Shown: positions 26,995 through 37,107 of the stretch, piece by piece
How positions within the stretch are numbered: position 1 is the stretch's first letter
Layout of the letters: each line of letters starts with the position of its first letter
Origin: Sulfitobacter sp. CW3
GTDB lineage: Bacteria > Pseudomonadota > Alphaproteobacteria > Rhodobacterales > Rhodobacteraceae
Length of the DNA stretch: 64,000 nucleotides
Assembly (NCBI RefSeq): GCF_019392245.1
Contig: NZ_JAHXRL010000001.1
Span: 682,001 to 746,000 of the forward strand
Direction of reading: 5' to 3'
Position numbers and translations under genes: made by a program
Notes under the pieces: generated by a model
Told to the model about the DNA's origin: nothing
Databases searched by the model: none
What the model saw: the letters and a program-made list of their open reading frames with translations, nothing else

Positions 26995-27864
26995 ATGGAC
27001 CTGCCATTTGACGGCGCAATCAGCGCCTATTTCGAAAATGAAGCCCCCGATTCAATCCGCAAAGAAATCAAGCGTGCGGAAAAGGACGATATTCTGGGGG
27101 AAACCTATCCTCATTCCGAACGGATGGGCGGCAAAAACTATGACAAGGAAATGGCACGTCTCCAGATCGAACTGGTCAAACTGCAATCTTGGGCTCGCGA
27201 CACGGGCACCCGCATTGCCATGGTGTTCGAAGGGCGTGACACCGCTGGCAAAGGCGGCACAATTGAACGTTTCCGCGAAAACCTGAACCCGCGCGAGGCC
27301 TATATCGTCGCTTTACCAAAACCCACCGAAACAGAAATGGGTCAATGGTATTTCCAGCGTTATATCAGCCACTTGCCGACTGCGGGCAATTCGGCGTTCT
27401 TTGACCGGTCGTGGTATAACCGCGGCGTGGTTGAACCGGTTTTCGGATTTTGCACTGACGCGCAGCGCGAACATTTCTTCTCTCAGGTGGTGCCGTTCGA
27501 GAAAATGATCGTTGATGATGGCATTCACCTGTTCAAGTTCTGGCTCAACGTCGGGCGCGCAGAACAGTTGCGCCGTATGCTGGCGCGCGAACGTGATCCG
27601 CTCAAGCAATGGAAGCTCAGCATGATCGACGTCAAAGGTCTGGCTAAATGGGATGCCTATAGCGCCGCGATCAGCGACACACTGGCGCGCAGCCACAACG
27701 ATGTCACCCCATGGACGGTCATCCGGTCTGACGACAAACGCCGCGCGCGGTTGCAGGCGATCCGTACCGTGTTGCATGCGTTCGACTACACCCAAAAAGA
27801 CGCCCGCGCGATTGGCGCGATTGACGATCAGATTTGCGGCGGTCCGGATATCTGGGATGCCTAA
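26995..27864 (+). CDS. ppk2: Polyphosphate kinase 2 (PPK2 family)
   Basis: PPK2 enzymes transfer phosphate between polyphosphate and nucleotides. The 289-residue protein has Walker [18 protein letters not shown], the lid/Walker B region [16 protein letters not shown], and conserved [14 protein letters not shown] and [14 protein letters not shown]. It is a single-domain PPK2; whether it prefers ADP or GDP cannot be told. An AGGAGG ribosome site precedes the ATG. Its last eight bases overlap the following tetR gene, suggesting translational coupling. Confidence 0.93.
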   Translation: MDLPFDGAISAYFENEAPDSIRKEIKRAEKDDILGETYPHSERMGGKNYDKEMARLQIELVKLQSWARDTGTRIAMVFEGRDTAGKGGTIERFRENLNPREAYIVALPKPTETEMGQWYFQRYISHLPTAGNSAFFDRSWYNRGVVEPVFGFCTDAQREHFFSQVVPFEKMIVDDGIHLFKFWLNVGRAEQLRRMLARERDPLKQWKLSMIDVKGLAKWDAYSAAISDTLARSHNDVTPWTVIRSDDKRRARLQAIRTVLHAFDYTQKDARAIGAIDDQICGGPDIWDA

Positions 27865-28474
27865 GCAAGGGTATCATCACGGCAACCTACGCCAGGCGCT
27901 TATCGACGCCGCACTCCAACTGATTGAACTGCGCGGCCCCACGGGGTTCACCCTCTCCGAGGCCGCCAAACAAGCGGGCGTGACCCCCGCTGCCGTTTAT
28001 CGTCACTTTGAAGGGCGCGAAGACCTGATCGCCGAAGGCGCATTGCAAGGCTACGCGATTTTCGCCGATCTGATGGAAGCAGCGTATAACTCCGGCCAGC
28101 CCTCTGCCCTCAAGGCGTTCGAGGCCACGAGCCGCGCCTATCTGGCCTTTGCCCGCGCCAACCCCGGCCATTACATCGCAATGTTCGAAAGCGGCATTTC
28201 CGTCAATCGCACGCCCGAACTTGCCGCCGCAGCCAACCGCGCAAACAACGTCCTTGAACAGGCCGCAAGCGATTTAAGTCAGCATATTCCCGTGGAAAAA
28301 CGCCCGCCTGCGTCGATGTTCTCGGCTCATATCTGGGCGTTTAGCCATGGTGTGGTCGAACTTTTCGCGCGCAATTCGCCCGGGCGGGCATCGCCGTTTC
28401 CAGCCGATGAACTGCTGGAAAGCGGCGTAGGTATTTACCTGCGCGGGCTGGGCTTGGTCGATCCCGACGCCTGA
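27857..28474 (+). CDS. TetR-family transcriptional regulator
   Basis: The 205-residue protein has an N-terminal TetR helix-turn-helix (about 8-58: [20 protein letters not shown], then [19 protein letters not shown]) and a C-terminal ligand-binding region of the TetR_C/WHG type. The open frame extends back to 27653 inside ppk2, but [15 protein letters not shown] at 27857 is the canonical beginning. It overlaps ppk2 by eight bases. The gene after it runs convergently with only 16 bases between stops. The regulated target is unknown; ppk2 is one candidate. Confidence 0.9.
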   Translation: MPKQGYHHGNLRQALIDAALQLIELRGPTGFTLSEAAKQAGVTPAAVYRHFEGREDLIAEGALQGYAIFADLMEAAYNSGQPSALKAFEATSRAYLAFARANPGHYIAMFESGISVNRTPELAAAANRANNVLEQAASDLSQHIPVEKRPPASMFSAHIWAFSHGVVELFARNSPGRASPFPADELLESGVGIYLRGLGLVDPDA

Positions 28475-28490
28475 CGAAACGCGCGGCCTA

Positions 28491-29492
28491 TCAGGCAGCC
28501 ACCCGTCCCGTTAGATCGGCCAAGACATCTGCGGCAATCTCAAAGGATTTGACCCGCGCCGCATGGTCGTGGATCTGCCCGGTCAGGATCATCTCATCCG
28601 GTTGATACCGCTCGATCAGCGCCGCCAGCTGGGTTCGCACACTGTCAGGGCTGCCCACGGCAGTCACCCGCAAGGCCTGATCGACGGCGCGTCGCATCTG
28701 CACACCAACCTCCGCATCAATATCGTCGACAGGGCGTGGCAGTTTTCCGGGCTGGCCCGTCCGTAACCGGACAAAGGCTTGCTGCATTGAAGTCCGCAAA
28801 TAGGCCCCCTGCGCATCGGTATCTGCGGCAAACACATTGGCAGCCAACATGAAATGCGGCTGCGCCCACTGTGCCGAAGGTTTGAAATCACGCCGGTAAA
28901 TCGCAATCGCATCGTCCAGCGCATCGGGCGCAAAATGCGACGCAAACGCATAGGGCAACCCGAAATGCGCGGCCAGCTGCGCCCCATAAAGCGACGACCC
29001 CAATATCCAGATCGGCACATGGGTGCCTTGGCCCGGATGCGCCTTTACCGGGGCATTGGGCTGCGCATCGTCAAGATAGCACATCAATTCGGCCACATCA
29101 TCCGGGAAACGGTCACCGCCCTGCATCCCGCGCCGCAGCGCATGATACACGGCCTGATCCCCCCCGGGCGCACGGCCTAGACCCAAATCAATCCGGTCGC
29201 CATGGATTGTGGCCAGCGTGCCAAACTGCTCTGCAATGGCCAGCGGCGCGTGGTTGGGCAACATAATCCCACCCGCGCCAACCCGGATCGTCGACGTGTG
29301 ATCTGCCACATGGCCGATCAAAACGGACGTGGCCGCTGACGCGATCCCCGGCATGTTATGATGCTCTGCCATCCAATAGCGGTGATATCCCGCAGCCTCG
29401 GATCGTTTTGCCAAATCAACAGTGTTTGCAATGGCTTGCCGCGCATCCGACCCTTCGGGTACGGGCGAAAGATCTAAAACAGAATAGCGCAT
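28491..29492 (-). CDS. LLM-class flavin-dependent oxidoreductase
   Basis: The 333-residue protein is of the bacterial luciferase-like monooxygenase fold. It opens [20 protein letters not shown] and contains [36 protein letters not shown] and [12 protein letters not shown], signatures of the group typified by E. coli YhbW. These enzymes use FMN on aliphatic or aromatic substrates; the actual substrate is unknown. It lies convergent to tetR and is preceded by its own AGGAGA ribosome site. Confidence 0.9.
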   Translation of the reverse strand: MRYSVLDLSPVPEGSDARQAIANTVDLAKRSEAAGYHRYWMAEHHNMPGIASAATSVLIGHVADHTSTIRVGAGGIMLPNHAPLAIAEQFGTLATIHGDRIDLGLGRAPGGDQAVYHALRRGMQGGDRFPDDVAELMCYLDDAQPNAPVKAHPGQGTHVPIWILGSSLYGAQLAAHFGLPYAFASHFAPDALDDAIAIYRRDFKPSAQWAQPHFMLAANVFAADTDAQGAYLRTSMQQAFVRLRTGQPGKLPRPVDDIDAEVGVQMRRAVDQALRVTAVGSPDSVRTQLAALIERYQPDEMILTGQIHDHAARVKSFEIAADVLADLTGRVAA

Positions 29493-29561
29493 GGGGATGT
29501 CTCCTTTAACCTTACTGTCAATCTAAGCACGCAAGGGTCAAAACAAAACCACCCCGCCCGT

Positions 29562-29582
29562 TTCATTTTGCCAAATAAACTC
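29562..29582 (-). repeat. Dispersed intergenic repeat B, copy 1
   Basis: A 21-base segment, on the minus strand GAGTTTATTTG then GCAAAATGAA, is identical to 61121-61141. Flanking bases are also similar (a GACCCTTCGG-like stretch before it). It lies between the rpsI terminator and the oxidoreductase promoter. Confidence 0.65.
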
Positions 29583-29617
29583 TCCCCGAAGGGTCGGCCT
29601 GCCCCAAGCACCATACG

Positions 29618-29649
29618 AAAAAGGCCGCCCCCAGCAGGAGCGGCCTTTT
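29618..29649 (-). terminator. Rho-independent terminator of rplM-rpsI
   Basis: The ten-base perfect stem AAAAGGCCGC / GCGGCCTTTT (29640-29649 and 29619-29628) ends in a T-rich tail on the minus strand. It lies 23 bases after the rpsI stop. Confidence 0.88.
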
Positions 29650-29671
29650 CCAAATAATCTGTAGATAAAGA

Positions 29672-30160
29672 TTAACGCTTGGAGAACTGGAAGCTCTTAC
29701 GCGCTTTGGCCTTACCGTATTTCTTACGTTCAACAACACGGCTGTCACGGGTCAGGAAGCCTGCCGCTTTCAGCGCGCCGCGCAAGGAGGGATCATAAAG
29801 CTGAAGCGCTTTGGAAACACCGTGCTTTACCGCGCCAGCCTGACCGGACAGACCGCCACCTTTAACAGTTGCAACAACGTCAAACTGACCGTCGGTGCCT
29901 GTGATGGTGAAAGGCTGTGCCAAGATCATCTGCAGAACGGGGCGTGCAAAATATTCGTTTTGCGGCTTGCCGTTTACGATAACCTTGCCTGAACCTGGCT
30001 TGATCCAGACGCGGGCAACCGCATCTTTACGCTTGCCGGTCGCATAGGCACGGCCAAGCGCGTCACGGACGGGCTCGCGTGGGGTCAATTCGACTTCAAC
30101 AACAGCGGTCTCGGTAACGGCCGCTTCGAGGCCTTCGAGTGTTTTGATTTCATCAGCCAT
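29672..30160 (-). CDS. rpsI: 30S ribosomal protein S9
   Basis: S9 binds the head of the small subunit, its C-terminal arginine reaching the P site. The 162-residue protein has the conserved [33 protein letters not shown] and [14 protein letters not shown], and the canonical end [16 protein letters not shown]. The N-terminal extension of about 30 residues is usual for Rhodobacteraceae. It follows rplM with two bases between, the universal L13-S9 operon, and is closed by a strong terminator. Confidence 0.97.
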   Translation of the reverse strand: MADEIKTLEGLEAAVTETAVVEVELTPREPVRDALGRAYATGKRKDAVARVWIKPGSGKVIVNGKPQNEYFARPVLQMILAQPFTITGTDGQFDVVATVKGGGLSGQAGAVKHGVSKALQLYDPSLRGALKAAGFLTRDSRVVERKKYGKAKARKSFQFSKR

Positions 30161-30162
30161 GC

Positions 30163-30624
30163 TTATGCACTCCGCGTGTTTTTAGGGTTCATGGATTTCA
30201 CGTCCAGAACCTCGGGGCTTTGCGCCTCGTGGGGGTGTTCGGAACCCGCATAAACGCGCAGGTTTGTCATGATCTGACGGCTCAGGCGGTTGCCAGGCAA
30301 CATGCGCTTAACGGCCAATGTCACAACGCGCTCGGGGTGTGCACCCTCAAGGATCTGTGCCTTGGTACGTTCTTTGATCCCACCTGGGTGGCCAGTGTGC
30401 CAGTAGAAGTTTTCTTCGCGCTTCTTGCCGGTCATCTGGATTTTCTCGGCATTGATAACGATGACGTTGTCGCCGCAATCCATGTGAGGTGTGAAGGATG
30501 GCTTGTGCTTACCGCGCAAACGCATGGCGATGATCGATGCAAGACGGCCAAGGACAACGCCTTCAGCGTCGACGATGATCCATTTCTTATCGATATCTGC
30601 CGGTGTTGCAGAAAAGGTTTTCAT
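30163..30624 (-). CDS. rplM: 50S ribosomal protein L13
   Basis: L13 is an early-assembly protein of the large subunit. The 153-residue protein contains [37 protein letters not shown] and [17 protein letters not shown], all standard. The frame is open upstream to 30750, but [15 protein letters not shown] at 30624 is the family start. The 126 bases upstream hold the promoter and leader of the rplM-rpsI operon. Confidence 0.97.
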   Translation of the reverse strand: MKTFSATPADIDKKWIIVDAEGVVLGRLASIIAMRLRGKHKPSFTPHMDCGDNVIVINAEKIQMTGKKREENFYWHTGHPGGIKERTKAQILEGAHPERVVTLAVKRMLPGNRLSRQIMTNLRVYAGSEHPHEAQSPEVLDVKSMNPKNTRSA

Positions 30625-30787
30625 TGAGGGAATTCCCGTTAATTTGGTGAAGGAGCCCGAAAGGCGAGCCCCGCTATCTGATGGCTGGGTTATAAACACG
30701 CCCCATGCCGCGTCAAGCACCGCTTTTCCAAAATAACCATTCAAAAACAATAGCTTGCAAATTAGGTATAATAATACCCCACAAATA

Positions 30788-32203
30788 TCACACGCTCAGC
30801 TGCTCTGGCGGGTTATCAAGCAACTGCCGCAACCGCAAAATCGCCGCCTCATAGCTTTCCAGTGAAACACCTGCATTCACGGCCATGCGTACGGCATGGG
30901 GGGCGCGGGCGTCACGGCTGACAAATTCTTCGGCCGATCTGATCTGCACACCTTGGGCTTCGGCGGCTTGGCAAAACGCCCCTGCCCGCCACCCTTTGGG
31001 CAAGCGCAGCCAAAGATACGGCACATTCGGGCGCCAGCTTACGTCATAGCCGCCCAGAATGTTCACCGCGCTTTGCACATAAGCGTTAAAACCCTGCCGC
31101 GTGTTTTCGGCCAGCGTGTCAATTTGTGGATGGGCCAGCAGCTTTGCACATAGATCAATCAACGGGGTCGCAAGGCCAAAGCAATTGTATTCAGCGACCC
31201 GGCGCAGATCGGGGGTGCGCCCTTCGGGGGCGATCGCATAACCGATCCGCAACGACGGGGTCAGGATTTTTGCGAGCGATGATATGTACCAGCCGCGCTC
31301 GGGTGCCAGCATCCGGTAGGTCGGTGCCCGCTGAACCCGCATCCGGTAACAATCATCCTCGACGATCTGGATGTCATATTTACGCGCCACCCGCACCAGT
31401 TCATTCCGCCGCGCCACGGGGGTGAAGCTGCCTGTGGGGTTATGCACTTCGGGTGAGGTACAGAATATCTGCGCGTCATGGTTTCGGGCGGCTTCCTCCA
31501 TCGCATCGGGAATCACGCCATCGGCATCCATCGCCAGCGGGATCACATCCGCGCGCAGCAGTTCGGCAGCGCGGCGAAACCCCGGATAGGCCAGTTCCTC
31601 GATCAAAATCGTCGGCCTGCGCCCCTGCAAGATCGCCTGAAACGTCAGCAACAGCGCATGTTGCCCGCCATGTGACAGGACAATATCGCTTTCTCCAAAG
31701 GCCCCAAGCGGTGTTCCTGTCAGCCATCGCACCACGGCTTCGCGGGCGGGTTTGGCTCCGATGCGGCTGGGGTAATGCATGATGCCCGAAGCAGGCTCTT
31801 GCGCCACTTCAGCCAAAAGCTGCCGGATAAGGGCTGCTTGCCCCCCAGACGGCAAATGCGGTGAAAACATATTAACATTGTAATGATCATCCAGCCTTTG
31901 CGTCTGGTGGGCGATCACATCAATTTCAATCGGGCCGTCGGGTTCGCGTGCCGGCGCTTTGGACGCCACAAAGGTACCGCGCCCGACTTCGGCCACCAAT
32001 GCACCGCTTTCGGTAAGCATCGTATAGGCGCGCGCCACGGTGCCGGGGGTGATTTGCAGGGTCCAGGCCAGATCGCGCACCGGGGGCAACTTATCGCCTT
32101 CTTTCAGGGCCCCGGTTTCGATGCCTTCGCGAATGGTTGCAATGACAGCTTTGTACTTGGGCCCCTGCCCGTGTTCCAATGATGGCCGCCAAATTGTACC
32201 CAT
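30788..32203 (-). CDS. MocR-type regulator (GntR HTH fused to aminotransferase domain)
   Basis: The 471-residue protein joins an N-terminal GntR winged helix (about 15-85, [25 protein letters not shown]) to a fold-type I aminotransferase domain. PLP contacts visible are the NPTGSF stretch, the aspartate in VEDDCYRMR, and the probable Schiff-base lysine in [16 protein letters not shown]. Such proteins use PLP or amino-compounds as effectors. It diverges from a DUF1127 gene. The preferred ATG is at 32203; an upstream ATG (32260) would place the start over a candidate operator. Confidence 0.88.
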   Translation of the reverse strand: MGTIWRPSLEHGQGPKYKAVIATIREGIETGALKEGDKLPPVRDLAWTLQITPGTVARAYTMLTESGALVAEVGRGTFVASKAPAREPDGPIEIDVIAHQTQRLDDHYNVNMFSPHLPSGGQAALIRQLLAEVAQEPASGIMHYPSRIGAKPAREAVVRWLTGTPLGAFGESDIVLSHGGQHALLLTFQAILQGRRPTILIEELAYPGFRRAAELLRADVIPLAMDADGVIPDAMEEAARNHDAQIFCTSPEVHNPTGSFTPVARRNELVRVARKYDIQIVEDDCYRMRVQRAPTYRMLAPERGWYISSLAKILTPSLRIGYAIAPEGRTPDLRRVAEYNCFGLATPLIDLCAKLLAHPQIDTLAENTRQGFNAYVQSAVNILGGYDVSWRPNVPYLWLRLPKGWRAGAFCQAAEAQGVQIRSAEEFVSRDARAPHAVRMAVNAGVSLESYEAAILRLRQLLDNPPEQLSV

Positions 32204-32263
32204 TACAATGTTTTCCTTTTCAAATCGTATCGCATTTTGTACCACTTTCTTACGGTACATTCA
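32194..32263. promoter_or_regulatory. Candidate MocR operators in the divergent promoter
   Basis: TTGTACC occurs at 32194-32200, overlapping the mocR start codon. TTGTACCA, 11 bases, then TACATTCA occurs at 32237-32263. The latter contains the inverted repeat TGTACC / GGTACA. A near copy of the whole bipartite element is found at 32595-32622 on the other side of the DUF1127 gene. Confidence 0.5.
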
Positions 32264-32301
32264 ATATTGTGTCAATACAATTAGATATTAAGGAGATTCT
32301 C

Positions 32302-32532
32302 ATGACACAGACCCTTACCCTTTCCACTGAAACAGTGGCCATCCTGAACCAGCGCGGAACGCCTGTTCTGGCAGTTTTTGCGGTAAAATTTGCGGTCTGC
32401 GTCACGAAAATGACATCACGTCGCCGTACGCGAAACGCGCTCAAACAGCTAGAGCCGTGGCAGTTGGATGACGTGGGACTGACACCTAAACAGGCTCATG
32501 ATGAGTCTATTCGGGTGTTCTGGAAAGCGTAA
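32302..32532 (+). CDS. DUF1127 domain small protein
   Basis: The 76-residue protein has a C-terminal DUF1127 motif (RRTRNALKQLEPWQLDDVGLT, split here by position: about 41-61), preceded by a hydrophobic stretch (VLAVFAVKFAVCV). DUF1127 proteins are small, Arg-rich and often stress- or nutrient-regulated; in some alphaproteobacteria they bind RNA or affect phosphate and carbon metabolism. A strong AAGGAG ribosome site precedes ATG 32302. It is divergent from the MocR gene and ends in a strong terminator, so it is probably controlled by MocR. Confidence 0.85.
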   Translation: MTQTLTLSTETVAILNQRGTPVLAVFAVKFAVCVTKMTSRRRTRNALKQLEPWQLDDVGLTPKQAHDESIRVFWKA

Positions 32533-32565
32533 CGTCCCTGTGGCGCTTGCCAGACCTCTTCACTT

Positions 32566-32591
32566 GGGCCGGTAATTACCGGCCCTTTTTT
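32566..32591 (+). terminator. Terminator of the DUF1127 gene
   Basis: The perfect palindrome GGGCCGGTAA / TTACCGGCCC (32566-32585) is followed by six T. It lies 33 bases after the stop codon. Confidence 0.88.
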
Positions 32592-32594
32592 CAA

Positions 32595-32622
32595 TTGTAC
32601 CAAACGTGTTTTGATACATTCA
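32595..32622. repeat. Second copy of the TTGTACCA...TACATTCA element
   Basis: TTGTACCA, 12 bases, then TACATTCA. It matches the promoter element at 32237-32263 apart from spacer sequence and one extra spacer base. It touches the 3' end of the thioesterase gene. Confidence 0.5.
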
Positions 32623-33039
32623 TTTCGGCGGAATGGCGTAAGTGAGCGATGCCCGTGCCACCGGCTGCTCCATCCCATCGGAAAACACCAGCACATCACA
32701 GACCGACAGCAGTTTACCGAGCTTTAGCAGCCGTGTTTTGGCGATCAGATCGACGCCCGCTTCGGGTTTGCGCATGAAATCGATTGAACAGTTTGTTGTC
32801 ACCGCCAGCGCCTTTGGCCCAATCCGCGCGAGCGTCATCAGATAGGCGCTAACATCGGCCAGCGCGAAAATCGACGGGCCTGACACCGTGCCACCGGGGC
32901 GCAGATGACCATCATTGACCAAAAGCCGCGTGGTCAGGTCGGTTTCGCCCACATGGTCGATCGCAAAGTCATCAGCGACTTGTTTAAACACATCTTTCAT
33001 AAAAACGGCCAGTGCGTCGGCATCCATCATAATCGGCAT
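32620..33039 (-). CDS. Hotdog-fold thioesterase (PaaI/YbgC-like)
   Basis: The 139-residue protein has the hotdog signature RLLVNDGHLRPGGTVSGPSIFALADVSAY with conserved Gly and Asp, then NCSIDFMRKPEAGVDL. Members hydrolyse acyl-CoA thioesters. The ATG at 33039 (MPIMMDADALAVF), with AGAAGGA upstream, is preferred to 33078. It diverges from the enoyl-CoA hydratase gene across 57 bases, and the pair may work on the same acyl-CoA. Confidence 0.85.
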   Translation of the reverse strand: MPIMMDADALAVFMKDVFKQVADDFAIDHVGETDLTTRLLVNDGHLRPGGTVSGPSIFALADVSAYLMTLARIGPKALAVTTNCSIDFMRKPEAGVDLIAKTRLLKLGKLLSVCDVLVFSDGMEQPVARASLTYAIPPK

Positions 33040-33096
33040 ACTTGTCTTCCTTCTTATGTCGGGGCTACGCTCTGGCAAATTTATCAGGAGGGCAAG

Positions 33097-33882
33097 ATGA
33101 CAATTCTCGAAGTTGAAAGTGACGGTGCGGTAGCAAGGTTAACCATGAATGCACCCGAGCGGTTGAATGCCCTCTCGGATGAAATGCTGGCGGCGTTGCA
33201 AACCACATTGGACGACATCGCCACGACCCCTTCGATACGGGTGGTCACCCTTGCCGGGCGCGGCAAAGCGTTTTGCGCCGGCCATGATCTCAAGCAGATG
33301 ACCGCCATGCGTCAGGCCCAGGATGGGGGGGCTGCGGCGTTCAAGGATCTGTTCGAGCGGTGCAGCCGCGTCATGGCGCGCATTCAGTCGATGCCGCAGC
33401 CAGTAATTGCGCAGGTTCATGGCATCGCCACCGCCGCGGGCTGCCAATTGGTCGCGACATGCGACATGGCTGTCACCGCCGAAGGCACACGGTTTGGCGT
33501 CAACGGCGTGAACATCGGCTTGTTTTGCTCGACCCCCATGGTCGCACTCAGCCGTAATATCCCGCGCAAACACGCGTTCGAGATGCTCACAACTGGCGAA
33601 TTTATCGACGCGTCCCGCGCGCAAGAACTGGGCTTAGTTAACCGTGTCGTCCCCGAGCAGGATCTGGCCATGGAGACGCAGGCGCTGTCTGACAAAATCG
33701 CGGCCAAGCTGGGCGTTGCCGTCAAGATCGGCAAACAGGCATTTTACAATCAACTGCAAATGCCCACGGATCAGGCCTATGCTTATACGGGCGATGTGAT
33801 GGTCGAAAACATGCTGCACCGCGATACCGAGGAAGGGATCAGCGCCTTTCTGGAAAAACGCGATCCGGCGTGGGATCAGTAA
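33097..33882 (+). CDS. Enoyl-CoA hydratase/isomerase family protein
   Basis: The 261-residue crotonase-fold protein shows the oxyanion-hole segments GRGKAFCAGHDLKQM and HGIATAAGCQLVATCDMAV, then VNIGLFCSTPMVALSR. In the catalytic region the usual paired glutamates of classical hydratases are not clearly both present, so activity as hydratase, isomerase or another crotonase reaction is open. A CAGGAGGG ribosome site fixes the ATG at 33097. It diverges from the thioesterase gene. Confidence 0.88.
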   Translation: MTILEVESDGAVARLTMNAPERLNALSDEMLAALQTTLDDIATTPSIRVVTLAGRGKAFCAGHDLKQMTAMRQAQDGGAAAFKDLFERCSRVMARIQSMPQPVIAQVHGIATAAGCQLVATCDMAVTAEGTRFGVNGVNIGLFCSTPMVALSRNIPRKHAFEMLTTGEFIDASRAQELGLVNRVVPEQDLAMETQALSDKIAAKLGVAVKIGKQAFYNQLQMPTDQAYAYTGDVMVENMLHRDTEEGISAFLEKRDPAWDQ

Positions 33883-33963
33883 CAGGCAGCTCGTGGTTTT
33901 GCCGAGGTCGGGTTTTGGCGGCGTTCTATTGCATAGATACCGCCCCTGCCCTACATCGGCCGT

Positions 33964-35316
33964 ATGACACAAACACTTCATATCATCGGCGGCGGAATGG
34001 CCGGATCAGAGGCCGCCTGGCAGGCCGCAAACGCTGGCATTCAGGTCGTTCTTCACGAGATGCGCCCGAAAGTCGGCACCTTTGCCCATCAAACGGGTTT
34101 GCTGGGGGAAATGGTTTGTTCGAATTCCTTCCGCTCGGACGATAGTGAGCAAAACGCCGTCGGCCTGCTGCATTGGGAAATGCGCGCGGCAAACGGGTTG
34201 ATTATGGCCACGGCTGAAAAACACCGCCTGCCTGCAGGTGGTGCGCTGGCCGTTGACCGTGATCCCTTTGCGCAATCGGTGACGGATGCGTTGATGGCGC
34301 ACCCAAATATCTCGGTTGAATATGGTGAAATCACCGAACTGCCCCGCGACGGTCATTGGATTATCGCGACCGGCCCGCTGACCTCGGGCAATCTGGCGCA
34401 GGCCATCGCGGCTGAAACCGGAGCCGAGGCGTTGGCGTTTTTCGACGCTATCGCGCCGATTATCTACCACGAGAGCATCGACATGAGCAAAGCGTGGATG
34501 CAATCGCGCTATGACAAAGGCGAGACCGAGGAAGAGCGCACCGCTTACCTCAACTGCCCGATGACCAAGGACCAATACGAGGCGTTTATCGATGCGCTGC
34601 TGGCCGCCGATAAGACCGAGTTCAAAGAAGGCGAAACCGCCGGCTATTTCGACGGCTGCCTCCCGATCGAGGTGATGGCCGAACGCGGCCGCGAAACCCT
34701 GCGGTTTGGCCCGATGAAACCTGTCGGCCTGACCAACGCCAATGATCCGGAAAACAAACCCTACGCCGTGGTACAGCTGCGCCGCGATAACAAGCTGGGC
34801 ACGCTTTATAATATCGTCGGGTTCCAGACCAAGATGAAATACGGTGCCCAGACCGAGGTGTTGCGGATGATCCCCGGCCTCGAAAACGCGTCCTTTGCGC
34901 GGCTTGGCGGGATTCATCGCAACACATTCCTGAACTCGCCCACGTTGCTGGACGACCAGATGCGCCTGCGCAGTCAGCCCAATATTCGCTTTGCCGGTCA
35001 GATCACCGGCGTTGAAGGCTATGTTGAAAGCGCTGCAATGGGACTGTTGGCCGGGCGTTTGGCCGTGGCCGAGATCAAAGGCGAAGCTGCCACACCGCCG
35101 CCGCCCACCACGGCCACCGGCGCGTTGATCACCCACATCAGTGGCGGCGCAGAGGCTAAAACCTTTCAGCCGATGAATGTCAATTTCGGGCTGTTTCCCC
35201 CGGTTGAGGGGCTGAAATCCGGCCGCCGTGGCCGCAAAGACCGCTACAAAGCCTATACCGACCGCGCCAAGGAAGACTGGCAGGCATGGCTGAACGGCGC
35301 GCCCGTACCCGCGTGA
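33964..35316 (+). CDS. trmFO: Methylenetetrahydrofolate-tRNA-(uracil-54-C5)-methyltransferase TrmFO
   Basis: TrmFO makes ribothymidine at position 54 of tRNA using methylene-THF and FAD instead of SAM. The 450-residue protein begins [17 protein letters not shown] (FAD fold) and contains the family-specific [16 protein letters not shown] with its catalytic-region cysteine, and [19 protein letters not shown]. The C-terminal NVNFGLFPP is also characteristic. Its last bases overlap the GTG start of gluQ, so the two tRNA-modification genes form an operon. Confidence 0.95.
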   Translation: MTQTLHIIGGGMAGSEAAWQAANAGIQVVLHEMRPKVGTFAHQTGLLGEMVCSNSFRSDDSEQNAVGLLHWEMRAANGLIMATAEKHRLPAGGALAVDRDPFAQSVTDALMAHPNISVEYGEITELPRDGHWIIATGPLTSGNLAQAIAAETGAEALAFFDAIAPIIYHESIDMSKAWMQSRYDKGETEEERTAYLNCPMTKDQYEAFIDALLAADKTEFKEGETAGYFDGCLPIEVMAERGRETLRFGPMKPVGLTNANDPENKPYAVVQLRRDNKLGTLYNIVGFQTKMKYGAQTEVLRMIPGLENASFARLGGIHRNTFLNSPTLLDDQMRLRSQPNIRFAGQITGVEGYVESAAMGLLAGRLAVAEIKGEAATPPPPTTATGALITHISGGAEAKTFQPMNVNFGLFPPVEGLKSGRRGRKDRYKAYTDRAKEDWQAWLNGAPVPA

Positions 35317-36152
35317 GTTTCGTTACCCGATTTGCGCCATCCCCCACGGGGCCGTTGCATCTGGGGCATGCCTATTCCGCGCTGCTGGCGCATGACATGG
35401 CGCGCGCGGCGGGTGGCAAATTTCTGCTGCGGTTCGAGGATACGGACCTAGAGAGGTCAAAGCCTGAATACGTGGATCAGATCATTGATGACCTGACCTG
35501 GCTTGGCATCACCTGGGATGCGCCGCCACTGATGCAGTCGGATCATTTTGACGATTACAATCAAAGCGTTGAGGCGTTGATTGCGCAGGGTCTGACATAT
35601 CCCTGCCGGTGCAGTCGCAAGGATATCAACGCCGCCTTGGCTGCGCCCCAAGAAGGCGCGCCGCATACCGTCTATCCGCAGACCTGCAAAAACCGCAGCA
35701 TGTCCGAACGCGGTGCCACCGATGCACTGCGCCTGCACATGGACCGCGCAATGAATGCTTTGGGCGGCCAAAAGTTATCATTTACCGAGCTTGGCGACTT
35801 GAAGAAAGGCGTGCATGTCATTGATCGTGATGATATAATTCAATCCGTCGGCGATATCGTGATCGGACGCAAAGACATTCACACGGCGGCCTATTTTCTT
35901 GCTTCAGCCTTGGATGACATCAACCAAGGGATCAGCCATGTTGTGCGCGGGATCGACTTGTTTGAATTCACGCAGGTGCAGGTGCTATTGTTGCACCTGC
36001 TCGGACATAAGCCGCCGCTCTACTATCACCACAAGTTGATCCGCGATGAAAACGGCAAGCGATTGGCAAAACGTGATGACGCGCGGGCGATATCACTCTA
36101 TCGTTCCGAAGGCATTTCGCCGAATGATATTCGTTCAATGACAGGACTTTAG
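35313..36152 (+). CDS. gluQ: Glutamyl-queuosine tRNA(Asp) synthetase
   Basis: GluQRS attaches glutamate to queuosine at tRNA(Asp) position 34. The protein is a GluRS catalytic domain without the anticodon-binding part: [19 protein letters not shown] carries the HIGH-like motif, KRLAKRDDA the KMSKS-like motif, and [10 protein letters not shown] with YPQTCKNR the zinc ligands. I prefer GTG at 35313, overlapping the trmFO stop, giving 279 residues starting [10 protein letters not shown]; the ATG at 35286 adds nine unlikely residues. Confidence 0.92.
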   Translation: MSFVTRFAPSPTGPLHLGHAYSALLAHDMARAAGGKFLLRFEDTDLERSKPEYVDQIIDDLTWLGITWDAPPLMQSDHFDDYNQSVEALIAQGLTYPCRCSRKDINAALAAPQEGAPHTVYPQTCKNRSMSERGATDALRLHMDRAMNALGGQKLSFTELGDLKKGVHVIDRDDIIQSVGDIVIGRKDIHTAAYFLASALDDINQGISHVVRGIDLFEFTQVQVLLLHLLGHKPPLYYHHKLIRDENGKRLAKRDDARAISLYRSEGISPNDIRSMTGL

Positions 36153-36161
36153 CGCCTAAAG

Positions 36162-36521
36162 TTAATCCATCACTTCAAGTGTGATCCGCTCAACACCATC
36201 ATCGACCAATGTGTAAAAGCAGTTGCGCCGCCCTGTGTGGCATGCCGCCCCGGTTTGGTTCACAATGACTAGCAGGCAGTCGCGGTCGCAGTCGATGCGC
36301 AGTTCAACCAGTTCCTGCACGTGGCCGCTGGTTTCCCCTTTGATCCAGAACGATTGCCGCGAACGGCTCCAATAGGTGACGCGCCCGGTTTCTAGCGTTT
36401 GGCTAACGGCTTCGGCGTTCATCCATGCCATCATCAACACTTCGCCAGACTCCGCGTCTTGTGCGATTGCAGGGATCAGCCCCGCCTCGTTATATTTCAA
36501 TGTGCTTGGATCGAATTTCAT
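36162..36521 (-). CDS. hisI: Phosphoribosyl-AMP cyclohydrolase
   Basis: HisI opens the purine ring of PR-AMP in the third step of histidine synthesis. The 119-residue protein is the single-function form without a HisE domain. It has [17 protein letters not shown], the metal-binding [13 protein letters not shown] with its Asp/Cys ligands, and [11 protein letters not shown]. It lies convergent to gluQ (nine-base gap) and divergent from the IscU-like gene. Other his genes are not in the window. Confidence 0.95.
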   Translation of the reverse strand: MKFDPSTLKYNEAGLIPAIAQDAESGEVLMMAWMNAEAVSQTLETGRVTYWSRSRQSFWIKGETSGHVQELVELRIDCDRDCLLVIVNQTGAACHTGRRNCFYTLVDDGVERITLEVMD

Positions 36522-36593
36522 GGGGACCTCAAATTATTTTTGCATCATCCGTTTGGTGGCTTATGTAGGGTGTACGCGCAGAAAGGAACAGCC

Positions 36594-37055
36594 ATGAGTA
36601 CCGACACGGATCTGATCAAGCTTTACTCCGCCCGTATCTTGGGTTTGGCGGCTGACATTCCGCATGTGGGGCGGCTGGATCACCCTGATGCGACGGTCAC
36701 GCGGCGTGCGCCGTTGTGCGGGTCGACCGTGACCGTGGATGTGGTTGTGCAAGACGGCAAGCTGGCCGAGATGGGCCAAGACGTCAAAGCCTGCGCCTTG
36801 GGTCAGGCGTCGGCGGCGGTGGCTGGTGCGGCAGCGATTGGGGCCACCCTGCCCCAGATCGAGACAGCGCGCGATCAGCTTAAGGCGATGCTCAAGGGCA
36901 AAGGCCCGGTTCCCGATGCGCCTTTTGACGGGTTCGAGGTGCTAAGCCCTGCTGTTGACTATAAAAACCGCCACGCGTCGATTTTGCTGACGATTGAAGC
37001 ATTGGCCGAAGCCATGCAGCAAAGCCAGACCGCAGACGTCGCCCAGACCCACTGA
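36594..37055 (+). CDS. IscU/NifU-N-like iron-sulfur scaffold protein, two cysteines only
   Basis: The 153-residue protein matches the IscU/SufU scaffold fold: LYSARILGLAADIPHVGRL, then APLCGSTVTVDV (Cys42) and VKACALGQAS (Cys67). The third cluster ligand, normally in a Cys-Ser/Xxx-Leu context, reads NRHASILLT, with Ala in place of Cys; no other cysteine exists in the chain. It may be a degenerate scaffold, or may use His or an outside ligand. A GAAAGGA ribosome site supports ATG 36594 over the longer open frame. It is divergent from hisI. Confidence 0.82.
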   Translation: MSTDTDLIKLYSARILGLAADIPHVGRLDHPDATVTRRAPLCGSTVTVDVVVQDGKLAEMGQDVKACALGQASAAVAGAAAIGATLPQIETARDQLKAMLKGKGPVPDAPFDGFEVLSPAVDYKNRHASILLTIEALAEAMQQSQTADVAQTH

Positions 37056-37072
37056 TTATCCCGAAAATTGCC

Positions 37073-37107
37073 AAAAAAAACGCCGCACATCCAAAGGGAT
37101 GGCGGCG
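37073..37107 (-). terminator. Minus-strand rho-independent terminator
   Basis: The stem CGCCGCC-ATCC / GGATG-GCGGCG (37081-37107, one bulge) is followed on the minus strand by eight T. It lies downstream of the 42-codon gene at 37262-37390 and just past the convergent scaffold gene. Confidence 0.8.

Noticed and set aside
34006..35136. 376-codon antisense frame in trmFO
   Set aside because: Fully nested in a confident gene; no motif or ribosome site.
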